The notes below the pieces were generated by a model that was not told the DNA's origin, searched no databases, and saw only the letters and a list, made by a program, of their open reading frames with translations. Below are positions 23,481 through 32,594 of a DNA stretch of 52,965 bases, in pieces. Made by a program: the position numbers and the translations under genes. Position 1 is the first letter of the stretch, and each line of letters opens with the position of its first letter. This DNA is from Pseudomonadota bacterium (GTDB taxonomy: Bacteria; Pseudomonadota; Alphaproteobacteria; Rhodospirillales; Magnetospirillaceae): the NCBI GenBank assembly GCA_021848545.1, contig JAJZUL010000021.1, positions 1-52,965 on the forward strand, in the 5' to 3' direction.

Positions 23481-25650
23481 CAGCACCACGCCGGTAGTCG
23501 ATTTCGGCGCGAATTCGCGGCCGCTGGAATGGGGCATGCACAAATGGTTCCTCTGGCCTGCATTCGCCTACAGGGTACTGCTGCCGGGCCGCCGCAATGC
23601 GCCGTTCAATGTCATTCAGCGGGCCGTGCTCGACATGTGCCGTGCAGGGGTCCGGGATGCCGGAGCGGTCGCGGCTCGGCTGGCGCTCCCCGCTGATCTT
23701 ATTACCTTCGTCATCGAACAGCTTGGCGGTATGGGAGCGCTCGATGACGCGTCCGCGCCGACGCCTCGCGCTCTGCGGTTGCTCGATGAAAGCGACGAGC
23801 CGTCAGATGTGGAAGAGGCCGGCTATGTCCTGGTCGACGGACACAGCCTGCGCATTTGGCCACGCATCCGTCGCGGCAGTCTGCCGGTCGTCGATGTGGT
23901 GGATTTCGACCGGGGAACGGCCCGGTTCGACCGCGGCACGCAAGGCCGTCCCTATAAGGTCTCCGCGACCGTGCTGTGGCCGGACAGGGGCAGCAATCCC
24001 CGCGAACCGAACGCTTATGAGGCGCAGAAGGCGGCCCGGCGTCACGCCCGCCGTCTCCGCGCCTACCGGCGGGAGCGCGATGATGATGGCAGCCTTGAAG
24101 GCTTGGATTTCACGCGACTGCGCCTCGTCGGTACCGAACCGGAGCCGGTCTTCGTGGCGGCGTGCGTGTTCCTGCCCAAGGACGCACGGCAGCGTTCCTG
24201 GCTGGTGACCGACCCCTGCGGACTCGGCGTCAGCGATGTGATCCGTCCCACTTTGGAGAAGCTTGCCAAGGACGGCAGGCACAATGTCAAGAAGTTGCTG
24301 GAGGAAGTCGCGGGCCAAGCATGGCAGATCCATGCGGATGACCTCGCGCTTTATTTCACTGAGGCGGCCACGGCCGCGATGGCGCGGGTGTCGCAGCATC
24401 TTGGCGAGGCCGCGCAACTGCTTCCCCGGGATGTGATCGAGCGGCTTGCGGATGCCGATGTCCGCCTCGAGGGGGCACGGAGTGCCAAGCCCATCGAGGA
24501 CTATCTCGGAAACGCCTATGCCGCTCTGGAAAGCGTGTTCGGTTGGCTGGTCTCGCTCTATCCTGATCTGAGCCTGCTCGCCGCACTGGACCGCGCCGCA
24601 CCCGTGAATGCAGAGCTGCTTCAAGAGATTGCCGGGCAGTTGGGCTTCACCAAATCGCCGAAAACTCGTCCTCTTCTCAGCGTGACCTATGGCGCAGTGA
24701 AAGGCGCTCTCGACCCCAGATACGCCAACAAGACGTTGCCTGGCCGTTTGGCGGCGGCGCTGCTGGCGGCGCAACGCGACAGCAACCATCCCCTCGCGCT
24801 GCTGGCGACGCGCGATCCGGACGCGATGGAATTCCTCGCCGAAATCGGTCGGCCCCGCATAGACGGCTCGCACTTCACCTCGAAAACAGCGACGCTCGGG
24901 GAAGTGACCGACCTGCGGAACCGATTGTTCGTCCTGCTCCGCAATCTCGTCGGCGCAGAGCCGATGGATGCGGGAGCGGAAAATGCGGCGCCACCGACAT
25001 GGGGCGCGGATCTGCCCCTGCGTGTCCGTGCCCAAGCGGAAAAGGCCGCTGAGGCCTATCCGGGTCTCGAAGACCGCCCCGATTTGCGCGTCCGCGTGAT
25101 CGAGATGCACGACGCGGCGCTGCTGGTGAAGCTGCTTGCGGATTCCGAGGCAACCAACCCCCGGATTATGAGCACGCGGATCAGGGACGCCGTGATGGCC
25201 ATGGCGATCGTGATGGAGGCCGTCTTCGCCGAAATCGGGCGGGAAGCGGGGGCATCGCCAGCCGCCGCCCTGGCCATCTCGGACGACCGCGAGCAGAACG
25301 CGGAACAGGTCGCCGCCGCGGCAGCCGCCCTTGGCTTCACCCTGGAAGTATCCGGCCGGCTGCCGGAATCCCTCACTCATGCCAGAGCGAAGCGGATCCT
25401 GCGCGCGGCGCAGGGCCGGGGGGAAACCTTGTCGGCCCGCGTCGTGGCGCAGTTGCTCTTGGCGCAGGAACAGCCGGACCACCCTCTTTGGGAGGTCGCG
25501 AGGAGGGTCCCCGGTCTGCTCCTGGACATGGGCCGCCTCGTGGATGTCCGCGGCCACGGAGACGATGTTACCGCCACAGCGGCGGAAGTTGCCGAAATCG
25601 AAGCGATGATTGCCAAGAACCTGCGGGCAATCATTGAAATCACGGATTGA
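23464..25650 (+). CDS. Unrecognised 728-residue island protein
   Basis: The ATG at 23464 overlaps the helicase end by 17 bp, showing tight coupling. I recognise no family. The N-terminus (MLLVFDSTTPVVDFG) leads into a probable winged helix at about residues 45-105 (NVIQRAVLDMCRAGVRDAGA, ITFVIEQLGGMGALD). A beta-rich segment comes next, then a very basic run near 195-205 (RRHARRLRAYRRERD). From about residue 260 to the end it is mostly helical, with no transmembrane segments. The layout (DNA-binding-like front, long helical body) and its place between the helicase and the McrB-like NTPase suggest an adaptor or nucleic-acid-binding subunit of one complex. No catalytic motif is visible. Confidence 0.75.
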   Translation: MLLVFDSTTPVVDFGANSRPLEWGMHKWFLWPAFAYRVLLPGRRNAPFNVIQRAVLDMCRAGVRDAGAVAARLALPADLITFVIEQLGGMGALDDASAPTPRALRLLDESDEPSDVEEAGYVLVDGHSLRIWPRIRRGSLPVVDVVDFDRGTARFDRGTQGRPYKVSATVLWPDRGSNPREPNAYEAQKAARRHARRLRAYRRERDDDGSLEGLDFTRLRLVGTEPEPVFVAACVFLPKDARQRSWLVTDPCGLGVSDVIRPTLEKLAKDGRHNVKKLLEEVAGQAWQIHADDLALYFTEAATAAMARVSQHLGEAAQLLPRDVIERLADADVRLEGARSAKPIEDYLGNAYAALESVFGWLVSLYPDLSLLAALDRAAPVNAELLQEIAGQLGFTKSPKTRPLLSVTYGAVKGALDPRYANKTLPGRLAAALLAAQRDSNHPLALLATRDPDAMEFLAEIGRPRIDGSHFTSKTATLGEVTDLRNRLFVLLRNLVGAEPMDAGAENAAPPTWGADLPLRVRAQAEKAAEAYPGLEDRPDLRVRVIEMHDAALLVKLLADSEATNPRIMSTRIRDAVMAMAIVMEAVFAEIGREAGASPAAALAISDDREQNAEQVAAAAAALGFTLEVSGRLPESLTHARAKRILRAAQGRGETLSARVVAQLLLAQEQPDHPLWEVARRVPGLLLDMGRLVDVRGHGDDVTATAAEVAEIEAMIAKNLRAIIEITD

Positions 25651-25664
25651 GACGAGAAATAAGA

Positions 25665-27971
25665 ATGAACAGCCTGATTGATCAGAAATCTGTCACGTCC
25701 GAATCGCTCAAAGAATGGGAGCGTAAACTCAATGAGCGCGAAGCAAGCGTCGCTTCGTGGGAAGGCCAGCTCAAGCGCTCGGAGGATGACCTCAAAAAGC
25801 GCCAGCAGCTTGTCGCCGAAGCCGAGAGCTCGGTCGAAACACGCGCCCGGAAAGTCACCCAACGCGAGATTGATGCCGATGCCGGCTTTGCCGCCAAGAA
25901 TCGGGCGACGCTTGCCGACCTCACCACGGCCCATTCGGCGCTCCGCGCCGATTACGAACGCCTCCAGGCTGATTTGGAAGCTGCGCGGCTGAAGGGCATC
26001 GACAAGCTTGAAAAGTGGATATCCGAGGAGCGGCAAACACGGATAGAGGCTCTCGATAAAGAGCTTCAGGCAGACCGCAACCGCCACCAGGCCAAGCTGG
26101 CCGCCGAGAGGCAGGCGCATGACGAGGACTTGGCGAACCAGCGCTCCCGCCTTGAGAAGGAGCAGGCAGAGGCCGCCGAGGCCGTGCACAAGCGGCGCGA
26201 ACAGTTGCAAGAGCTGGAGGAGGCTCTCCACCACAGGATGGGCGAACTCCGTTGCAAGGAAGAAGAGCTCGCGGGCGAGCGCGCCGCCATCAAACAATCG
26301 ATCGTGGAGCAGTCGCAGGACCGGGTATCAGACCTGCAGCGCCATATGGATGTCCTGCGAGAGGATCTTCGGCAGAGAAACGATCTGGTCATCTCGCTTG
26401 AGTCGCGATTGGACGCATCGGAGGGGCTGCTGGCGCGCTTTGGCGACGATCCGGCGGAGATCGAGCAAAAAATCAAACGTCAGATGCTTGAAATCGGCCG
26501 GCTGGAAAAGGAACTGCTCTCCCGCCCGACCGCAGGCGACAAGGACCGGCTCGCCGCCCTGCTGGAGCAGGAGCGTGTCTGGGCCAGCGAACGCGACCGT
26601 CTGTCCCGTGAGAACGCCAAGCTCAAAGCCGATCAACACCGCTGGCTGACCGGCGTCGCCGATCTCGAGCAGCAGCGCGAACTCCGGGAGATCGCAGAAC
26701 GGCGCCTGAAAGTACTGAATGCCGAAATCGAGAAGTACAAAGCCGAGGTTGATCGGCTGCGGATGCTCTATGAGCGCCCCGAGGAGCGCGCGGCACGCGT
26801 CGAAGCGATCGAGCAGCCCTGGCGGACCGATTTCGAGCGCTCCAAAGCGGAGGCGCCGGAGGAGATCGAGTGGCTGCACGGAATCGTCAACGCCTGCGAG
26901 GAAAGCGGCATGCGCTTTCCGGAGCGCTTGGTCCATGCCTTCCACACCTCACTGAAGGCTGCCGAGCTCTCGCCCCTCACCGTGCTCGCCGGGGTCAGCG
27001 GGACCGGCAAATCGGAACTGCCCCGCCTGTACTCGCGCTTCGGCGGACTGAACTTCCTGTCGCTTGCCGTTCAGCCGAACTGGGACAGTCCGCAGTCCTT
27101 GTTCGGGTTCTTCAACTCCATCGACAACCGCTTCAACGCGACGGACGTCCTGCGCGCCATGGTGCAGGCACAGCACGAGCCCGGCCACGACAGCTATGAG
27201 CACGGCTTCTCGGACCGGCTCCTGCTGGTCTTGCTCGATGAAATGAACCTTGCCCACGTCGAACAATATTTCAGCGACCTACTCAGCCGGCTCGAACAGC
27301 GTCGTGGCGAAAAAGACGTCACACTGGGTATCGATGTCGGCGCGGGCATGACGCCATACCCCTTGAAGCTGGGCCGCAACGTCTTGTGGGTCGGCACGAT
27401 GAACGAGGACGAAACCACCAAGGCGCTCTCCGATAAGGTCATCGACCGCTCGAATCTCCTGTACTTCCCGCGCCCGCGTAAACTGCTCAGCCGGGCCGAG
27501 CTCAAACTTGCGCCCGAAGTGCCGCTGCTCGCCCAAACTGCGTGGATCAAGTGGCAGAATACCGACGCGCAGCTTCCGTCGGAGGTGGTTGACAAATTCC
27601 GGGCAGGGCTTGAGGAAATCAATCAACGGCTCGAACATGTGGGCCGCGCGCTTGGTCACCGCGTCTGGCAATCCGTCGAATACTACATTGCCAAGCACCC
27701 TGCGGTGATCGCCGCCGCCGCGAAAGGGGAAGCGGACGCAATCAAACGAGCGATGCGGCGCGCCTATGAGGACCAGATCGTGCTCAAGGTGATGCCGAAG
27801 CTCAGGGGCATCGAGACGACCGGAGATTCCAAAACCAGATGTCTCGACCCCATCCGCAAGCAGCTCGAAAATGACAGCCTCGGGCTGTCCGAGGACTTCG
27901 ATATCGCGTGCCGGGTCGGGCATGGCGCGTTCATCTGGAACAGCGCGCGATATCTGGAGAACGGTGAATGA
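25665..27971 (+). CDS. Coiled-coil McrB-like AAA+ NTPase
   Basis: ATG at 25665 is chosen over an upstream non-ATG start. The 768-residue protein has about 380 residues of heptad-rich coiled coil (KEWERKLNEREASVASWEGQ onward) and then an AAA+ domain of the McrB group. The domain shows Walker A GVSGTGKSE (about 442), a Walker B segment LLLVLLDEMNLAH (about 520) with the McrB-like D-E-M-N-L-A-x-V-E, and GTMNEDETT (about 576) at sensor 1. McrB proteins form hexameric GTP-driven motors with a McrC partner nuclease. The next gene, overlapping by ATGA, carries a McrC/DUF2357-like region, so the two likely form a pair. The coiled coil replaces the usual McrB DNA-binding head and may sense or oligomerise. 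Confidence 0.87.
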   Translation: MNSLIDQKSVTSESLKEWERKLNEREASVASWEGQLKRSEDDLKKRQQLVAEAESSVETRARKVTQREIDADAGFAAKNRATLADLTTAHSALRADYERLQADLEAARLKGIDKLEKWISEERQTRIEALDKELQADRNRHQAKLAAERQAHDEDLANQRSRLEKEQAEAAEAVHKRREQLQELEEALHHRMGELRCKEEELAGERAAIKQSIVEQSQDRVSDLQRHMDVLREDLRQRNDLVISLESRLDASEGLLARFGDDPAEIEQKIKRQMLEIGRLEKELLSRPTAGDKDRLAALLEQERVWASERDRLSRENAKLKADQHRWLTGVADLEQQRELREIAERRLKVLNAEIEKYKAEVDRLRMLYERPEERAARVEAIEQPWRTDFERSKAEAPEEIEWLHGIVNACEESGMRFPERLVHAFHTSLKAAELSPLTVLAGVSGTGKSELPRLYSRFGGLNFLSLAVQPNWDSPQSLFGFFNSIDNRFNATDVLRAMVQAQHEPGHDSYEHGFSDRLLLVLLDEMNLAHVEQYFSDLLSRLEQRRGEKDVTLGIDVGAGMTPYPLKLGRNVLWVGTMNEDETTKALSDKVIDRSNLLYFPRPRKLLSRAELKLAPEVPLLAQTAWIKWQNTDAQLPSEVVDKFRAGLEEINQRLEHVGRALGHRVWQSVEYYIAKHPAVIAAAAKGEADAIKRAMRRAYEDQIVLKVMPKLRGIETTGDSKTRCLDPIRKQLENDSLGLSEDFDIACRVGHGAFIWNSARYLENGE

Positions 27972-30900
27972 AGAAGGCCCGCGGGGTGCGCAGCAACAAC
28001 GCGCCAAAGGCGGCGGCGCTGCCGCCGCCGCTCCCACCCTTCGAGGATCTGGACAAGTTGGCGGCCGACGAAACGCCGTCGCTGGCATCCGCGTGGTGGA
28101 TCACCCACCAGGCCTCGGAACACGTCTTCGCGATGATTGCGCGTGGCGATCCCCGGACCGGAGCGCCTCTGGCCCGGCCTCTGACGGAAATCCTGACCGC
28201 TATCGGCGCTGCGATCGCCACCGGCGGGTCCCGGCCGTTTCCGTGCGACCGTTTGCTTATTGCCGCCGAATTCGCAGCAGGTTCGGTCGAGCATTTGCTT
28301 GACCACCATCGCCATCGCATCTTGCGGACTCATGAGCAGCTTCCCTTTCATCAGATCCGGGAGGTCGATACCCGTTCGATGGCGTGGCTCGCCCGCCAGC
28401 CGGGCAGAAACATCCGCGAGAAGCTCTCGGGCCGGACTCATGCGTTGGGCGTCAAGCGCGCCGCTTCCGTGGACACCACCGAAAACCGGGTACTCCGCTC
28501 CTTTGCCAAATTCCTCGTGCAGCGTGCGAGCCGCCGTCTTGAATTCACCGGCGCCTATGATGGGACGTCGGACGACAATGAGCGCATCCGCCGCATGAAG
28601 GATTGCGTTCGCCTATGCGACGACCGGATGCGGCGGTCCGAACTCGCGGATGTTCCGGTGCTCACGCGCATGCAGCCCAATAACGTGCTGCTGAGCGACC
28701 CACATTATTCGCGGGTGTTTCGGGCATGGAAGTGGCTCCGCGACGACGAAGAGGCACTACGCCGGTCATGGGCCGACGCCCTCCAGCGCGCCGGCACCCT
28801 ATTATGCTGGATGGTGGCCGCGCAAATCGCCTCACACGAGCGGGTGACCATCGCCGACACGCTGGGCCGCGTCCGCACCGGCTGGGACGACGACCACAAG
28901 CTAGGGGTCGAGGTTCTCGGCGCGGCGGACACCGGAGTTGAGTGGTTTCTTAATCCGCTGCTTTGCCTCCTTGTGTTGCCCGCAGGCTCCGACGACCGGG
29001 CCTTCCGAATCCGGATCACATTGGCTGGTGAATTCCTCATAGCGAAGATCGCCATGCTCGACGGGGAGGGAATCCTCGACGAATCGCCGGTCTCTTCGCC
29101 GAGCTTCGAGATTCGGGCGCTGCCGGATCACCTTAAGGCTGGGCGCGGGATCGGCATCAGCATTGCTGGGCTTGGGATTGCACATGCCGATATTGCTGGC
29201 TTGGCACCGATCGCCATGCAGATGGCCAGGCAGATTCTTCAATGCTGCGGCGTGAATTCTCGCGCAGAGAAGTACGGTTTGCCCGCTCACCCCGTCATCG
29301 CCACCGGCGCGCGGGTGGGCATTGAACTCGGCAATACCTCGCTACATGTCAGCGGCGAGACAGTCATCCCGCTGACGGTGGCCTCGTGGGCATTAGCCCT
29401 TGACCTTCCCGGAGATGGCGACGGCTTCGAGTGGCTTGATGGTCGGGCCGGACGGGAATTCGTCATTGGCGCTTCAGATCGTTCGCTTTGGGCGATAGGA
29501 GATGTGATCGACGCCAACGAGCAAGCCGACCCGGGCATGATCGCGCTTGCCGCTGAACACATGCTTGGGCGCGTCGCGTCAGAGTTAGCCCTGCCAGCCG
29601 ATGCCCGGATTGCCTATGCCGTCCCCGATGCGGTCGATGAGTTCTCGCAACGAAGCCTACGGAGCGCGTTCGGCGCGTCATTTCACGGCCCGGTTCCGGT
29701 ATGGCGGAGCGTTGCTGCCGCGATGGCATGGGTTTCTGTGACCGGTGAGCAGGCCCCGCACCCAAACCAATCGATCGTCGTGGTCGATACGGAATTCGGT
29801 GGTGTCTCGCTGACCGTCCTGACCGCCCGCTACAACAACGCACTCGCTCTGGCGCACCCCACCTCGCAAGGGCTTTACTGGGAGCGCAAGCCGCCGCTTC
29901 CACCCGACGAGCAACTGGAGCAACTCGGATGGCCGCATCAACTCCGCGCCTACGCCCGGTGGCTGGTTGCGCGCGAACTGGAGGCGCTGGAGCCCGAACT
30001 GCAGGAGCGGATCGTCGATGATCTGGTGCGTAGCGGCAAGATAGCGGAACTCGCCGAGAAGGGCGGCTCGATCTTCGTACAGGTTCCGTCAGACCCACAC
30101 ATGGCCCCCGGAGCCGTCGAGCTCTTCGATGACCCTGAGTGGTTCGATCACATGGTCGAGCGCTGGATCCGGCGGCTTGGCGACAGTGTCGGCGAGGTGC
30201 TTGCGGAGGCACGCATTGGTCAGGCTCGCCGTGTGATGATCGGCGGTCCCTGCGCCTATACGCCCTCCGGCGAGATTGGAGGGCAGACGGGCCGCATCAA
30301 GTCTTTCCATGAGGCCAAGGGCTTCGGTTTCATCGCTCCGGATGGCGGCGGCAATGATTTGTTCTTCCACGTCAATTCGTGGGTGAGCGACCGTCACCCG
30401 CGCGTCGGCGATCCCGTCGAGTATGAAATCGGGAGCGGAAAGAAGGGACCGGAAGCGAAGCATGTAAGCCCGGTTCCCCGGTTGGCGGAGTGGCTGCGGC
30501 GGAACCCGCATGTCTCGTCTCTGGAACTGGCCCTGGGCGCGCGCGAGTGCCTGCTCCGCTTGGATTCTGGCTCGTTCACTTGGCGTGAATGGCTGCCCGA
30601 ATTGTCTCTCGAGGTCGTGCGCGACGGCCATTTCGGCAAACTTCCGTTGCTTAGAGACGGAAAATCCTTCGATCCGTTCCTGGGCCGCGCCATGGAGTTC
30701 GAGGTGCCGGAGACGCTGACCTTGGCCTGCGGCCAGGCGTGGTTTTCGTTCCCGCTGCTCGTCGGCCAGCAAGGCCACCGCCCTATCCCCTGGGAAGCCC
30801 GCCTCGATTCCCCGGCGTTTCCGCTCGACCACGACGTTCGCGCGCGCCTCACGCTGTCCTACCGCTATGGGTTGGACAACAGCTACGAACTGGTCGTCAC

Positions 30901-31993
30901 GCCCGCGTCGCCGAAAGATGCGCCGTTCGCCCGGATCGAAGCCAAGTGGATCCGGGGCGGTGAGGCGACCGCAACCGGCACATCCAAAGAGACGCTTGAG
31001 TTCTGTGCGGGATCATGGGCGGACGATGATGTTCCGAAAGAGAAGTTTCTCTCCGCGACTAGGGATTTGGCTCGACTCAGTGACGAGAGGTTCCAAAAAT
31101 TTCTCTTTGGAGTTACTCGGGCGTGCTGGGGTCGAGGCCGAAGCTGCGCAGCGGCGCCTTGGGATATCCGACAAGCGTTCCCCGATTTCCGTGATGTCTT
31201 GCTTTACGAGGTGAACAGGACGCCGACGCTGAGTATCAAGCAGGAGCTTCCGGCGCTCGATGTCTTGACTCTTCTCCACGAAGATGCGCCCGTAAAGCTC
31301 ATCGAGATTCTTCTGCAGTTCGATGACGAAGCGGCTGACACTGCGGATTTGTACAAGAAGGCCTCGACGATGATGGCCATGCTTGTCGGCGATGGCACCG
31401 GCGAGCGAGCGAGGCTTCTGATGGCCCTTCTGGAGCGGCTGAAGCGGCATACCAATGCCGACACATTCGACGGCCCTCTCGCCGGAATCACGATGCGGGC
31501 GCTCGGGAATGCGGCGTGGCGTCACCCCGACTTCATCTTCGCGCTGCCGGTGAATCCAGGTGCCATCACCCAAATCATCGCCCAGTGCCGACGGTCTTTG
31601 CAGAACCTCATGACGCGCGTGCCGTTCGACGTTACCTCCGAGGAGAATTGCTGGAAGGTCGTTCGCCAGCTCGGCACGCCCTTCCGTGATTCGTGCGAGA
31701 TGCTGCTCGCGCTTCTGCGCGTCGATCCGTCCAACCCTGAAGTCGCTCCGATACTCTGCGGATCGCCGTCCGCCAACGCCTTGGCGAAAGCCGTGCGGCA
31801 ACTTGACGCGCGGTTCGCCGCAATCGTCCGGCGGTTTCCGGCAATCGACGTCGATGGTTTCTGGAGAGTTGGTCTCGAAGTCGATTTGCCTGAGGAATTG
31901 GGCCGCATGTCGCCAGTGGCGTTCGCGCTTAACAGTTATCTGACCAAAGGTGCTGGCGCCAATTTAGTCCGGGTGACTGAAGTAGTTGAATGA
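27968..31993 (+). CDS. McrC/DUF2357-like, Hsp70-like and cold-shock domain fusion protein
   Basis: This 1341-residue protein has an unusual domain series. Residues about 30-310 resemble the DUF2357/McrC-like N-terminal region (EVDTRSMAWLARQPG, then SVDTTENRVLRSFAKFL near 165). Residues about 445-770 look like an Hsp70/actin ATPase: phosphate-1 GIELGNTSLHV (about 449), phosphate-2 VVVDTEFGGVSLTVL (about 603) and an adenosine-type RRVMIGGP (about 754). A cold-shock domain follows (about 773-838; TGRIKSFHEAKGFGFI, NDLFFHVNSW). The final ~500 residues are helical and unassigned. No PD-(D/E)xK nuclease site is obvious, so the McrC catalytic part may have been replaced. RNA or single-stranded nucleic-acid binding is suggested by the cold-shock domain. 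It ends the operon; ATG 27968 overlaps the McrB stop. Confidence 0.82.
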   Translation: MKKARGVRSNNAPKAAALPPPLPPFEDLDKLAADETPSLASAWWITHQASEHVFAMIARGDPRTGAPLARPLTEILTAIGAAIATGGSRPFPCDRLLIAAEFAAGSVEHLLDHHRHRILRTHEQLPFHQIREVDTRSMAWLARQPGRNIREKLSGRTHALGVKRAASVDTTENRVLRSFAKFLVQRASRRLEFTGAYDGTSDDNERIRRMKDCVRLCDDRMRRSELADVPVLTRMQPNNVLLSDPHYSRVFRAWKWLRDDEEALRRSWADALQRAGTLLCWMVAAQIASHERVTIADTLGRVRTGWDDDHKLGVEVLGAADTGVEWFLNPLLCLLVLPAGSDDRAFRIRITLAGEFLIAKIAMLDGEGILDESPVSSPSFEIRALPDHLKAGRGIGISIAGLGIAHADIAGLAPIAMQMARQILQCCGVNSRAEKYGLPAHPVIATGARVGIELGNTSLHVSGETVIPLTVASWALALDLPGDGDGFEWLDGRAGREFVIGASDRSLWAIGDVIDANEQADPGMIALAAEHMLGRVASELALPADARIAYAVPDAVDEFSQRSLRSAFGASFHGPVPVWRSVAAAMAWVSVTGEQAPHPNQSIVVVDTEFGGVSLTVLTARYNNALALAHPTSQGLYWERKPPLPPDEQLEQLGWPHQLRAYARWLVARELEALEPELQERIVDDLVRSGKIAELAEKGGSIFVQVPSDPHMAPGAVELFDDPEWFDHMVERWIRRLGDSVGEVLAEARIGQARRVMIGGPCAYTPSGEIGGQTGRIKSFHEAKGFGFIAPDGGGNDLFFHVNSWVSDRHPRVGDPVEYEIGSGKKGPEAKHVSPVPRLAEWLRRNPHVSSLELALGARECLLRLDSGSFTWREWLPELSLEVVRDGHFGKLPLLRDGKSFDPFLGRAMEFEVPETLTLACGQAWFSFPLLVGQQGHRPIPWEARLDSPAFPLDHDVRARLTLSYRYGLDNSYELVVTPASPKDAPFARIEAKWIRGGEATATGTSKETLEFCAGSWADDDVPKEKFLSATRDLARLSDERFQKFLFGVTRACWGRGRSCAAAPWDIRQAFPDFRDVLLYEVNRTPTLSIKQELPALDVLTLLHEDAPVKLIEILLQFDDEAADTADLYKKASTMMAMLVGDGTGERARLLMALLERLKRHTNADTFDGPLAGITMRALGNAAWRHPDFIFALPVNPGAITQIIAQCRRSLQNLMTRVPFDVTSEENCWKVVRQLGTPFRDSCEMLLALLRVDPSNPEVAPILCGSPSANALAKAVRQLDARFAAIVRRFPAIDVDGFWRVGLEVDLPEELGRMSPVAFALNSYLTKGAGANLVRVTEVVE

Positions 31994-32594
31994 GGGGGGC
32001 TATGGCGAATCTGGAGAGAGGCACAACCGCCATTCGATGGAAACGGCATTGATATCGGCCATACACCATCCGCTATCGCATTGATTCTCAACGAGAGAAG
32101 GTTCGCCACCAGCCTTTTTCCCTCCGCCATTTCTTCATTCGGCATCGAGGAATTGACGTAACCGGAGATACCGGAACGTCCCGTTCCGTTCGCCGCGATC
32201 CGTCGCGATCGCCCCGCCGAACGCGTCATATCCACGAATGCGCAATAATTTCATCAATAAAGTCCATCAGTCATAACTTTGGATATATGACCAGCGATTA
32301 CGCCGTCATCAACCGAATTGACTTTTAATCAAATTTAATCAGTGGCGAATTTATGGGCCACACACCGTCACCCAAACAAAACATTGGAATTCGTTTACCA
32401 TCACCTCCAGGGATGGTAGTTTGCACATTTTTCTCATGTTGAATCTGACGACCCCGAACGGTAGCGTAGATCGCTGTTACGTAGCGATACAACGATGCCC
32501 GCCCTAAACCGTTTCAGCTTTCGATATCACATAAATTTCAACAAGATAGCGCAAAAACAGGGATGCGCGCGCTCCAGAATGAAGAGGTCCGACA
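31994..32594 (+). other. Intergenic region between island and chemoreceptor
   Basis: This 601-bp stretch is visibly more AT-rich than its surroundings, especially from 32230 to 32470. I find no convincing gene: the frames are short and poorly coded. No clear intrinsic terminator follows the 1341-residue gene. The stretch holds a perfect 7-bp inverted repeat (32396-32418) and probably the promoter of the chemoreceptor. It marks the right boundary of the island. Confidence 0.6.
32396..32418. promoter_or_regulatory. Perfect inverted repeat upstream of chemoreceptor
   Basis: TACCATC (32396-32402) and GATGGTA (32412-32418) form a perfect 7-bp inverted repeat with a 9-bp spacer, 177 bp before the chemoreceptor start. 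It could be a repressor operator or a weak hairpin; no T run follows. Confidence 0.4.

Noticed and set aside
32002-32052. 16-codon frame with a GAGGGGGG site after the operon
   Set aside because: Too short to judge; no regulated gene directly follows that it could lead.
31936-32235. 99-codon minus-strand frame across the end of the island operon
   Set aside because: It overlaps the 3' end of a well-supported gene, has no ribosome site and shows no protein-like pattern.
32411-32424. GG-N10-GC pattern upstream of chemoreceptor 1, a possible sigma-54 promoter
   Set aside because: Only the two dinucleotides, one G and TTGCA match; TGGCAC is absent and it overlaps an inverted repeat. Much weaker than the two full-consensus sites in the island.
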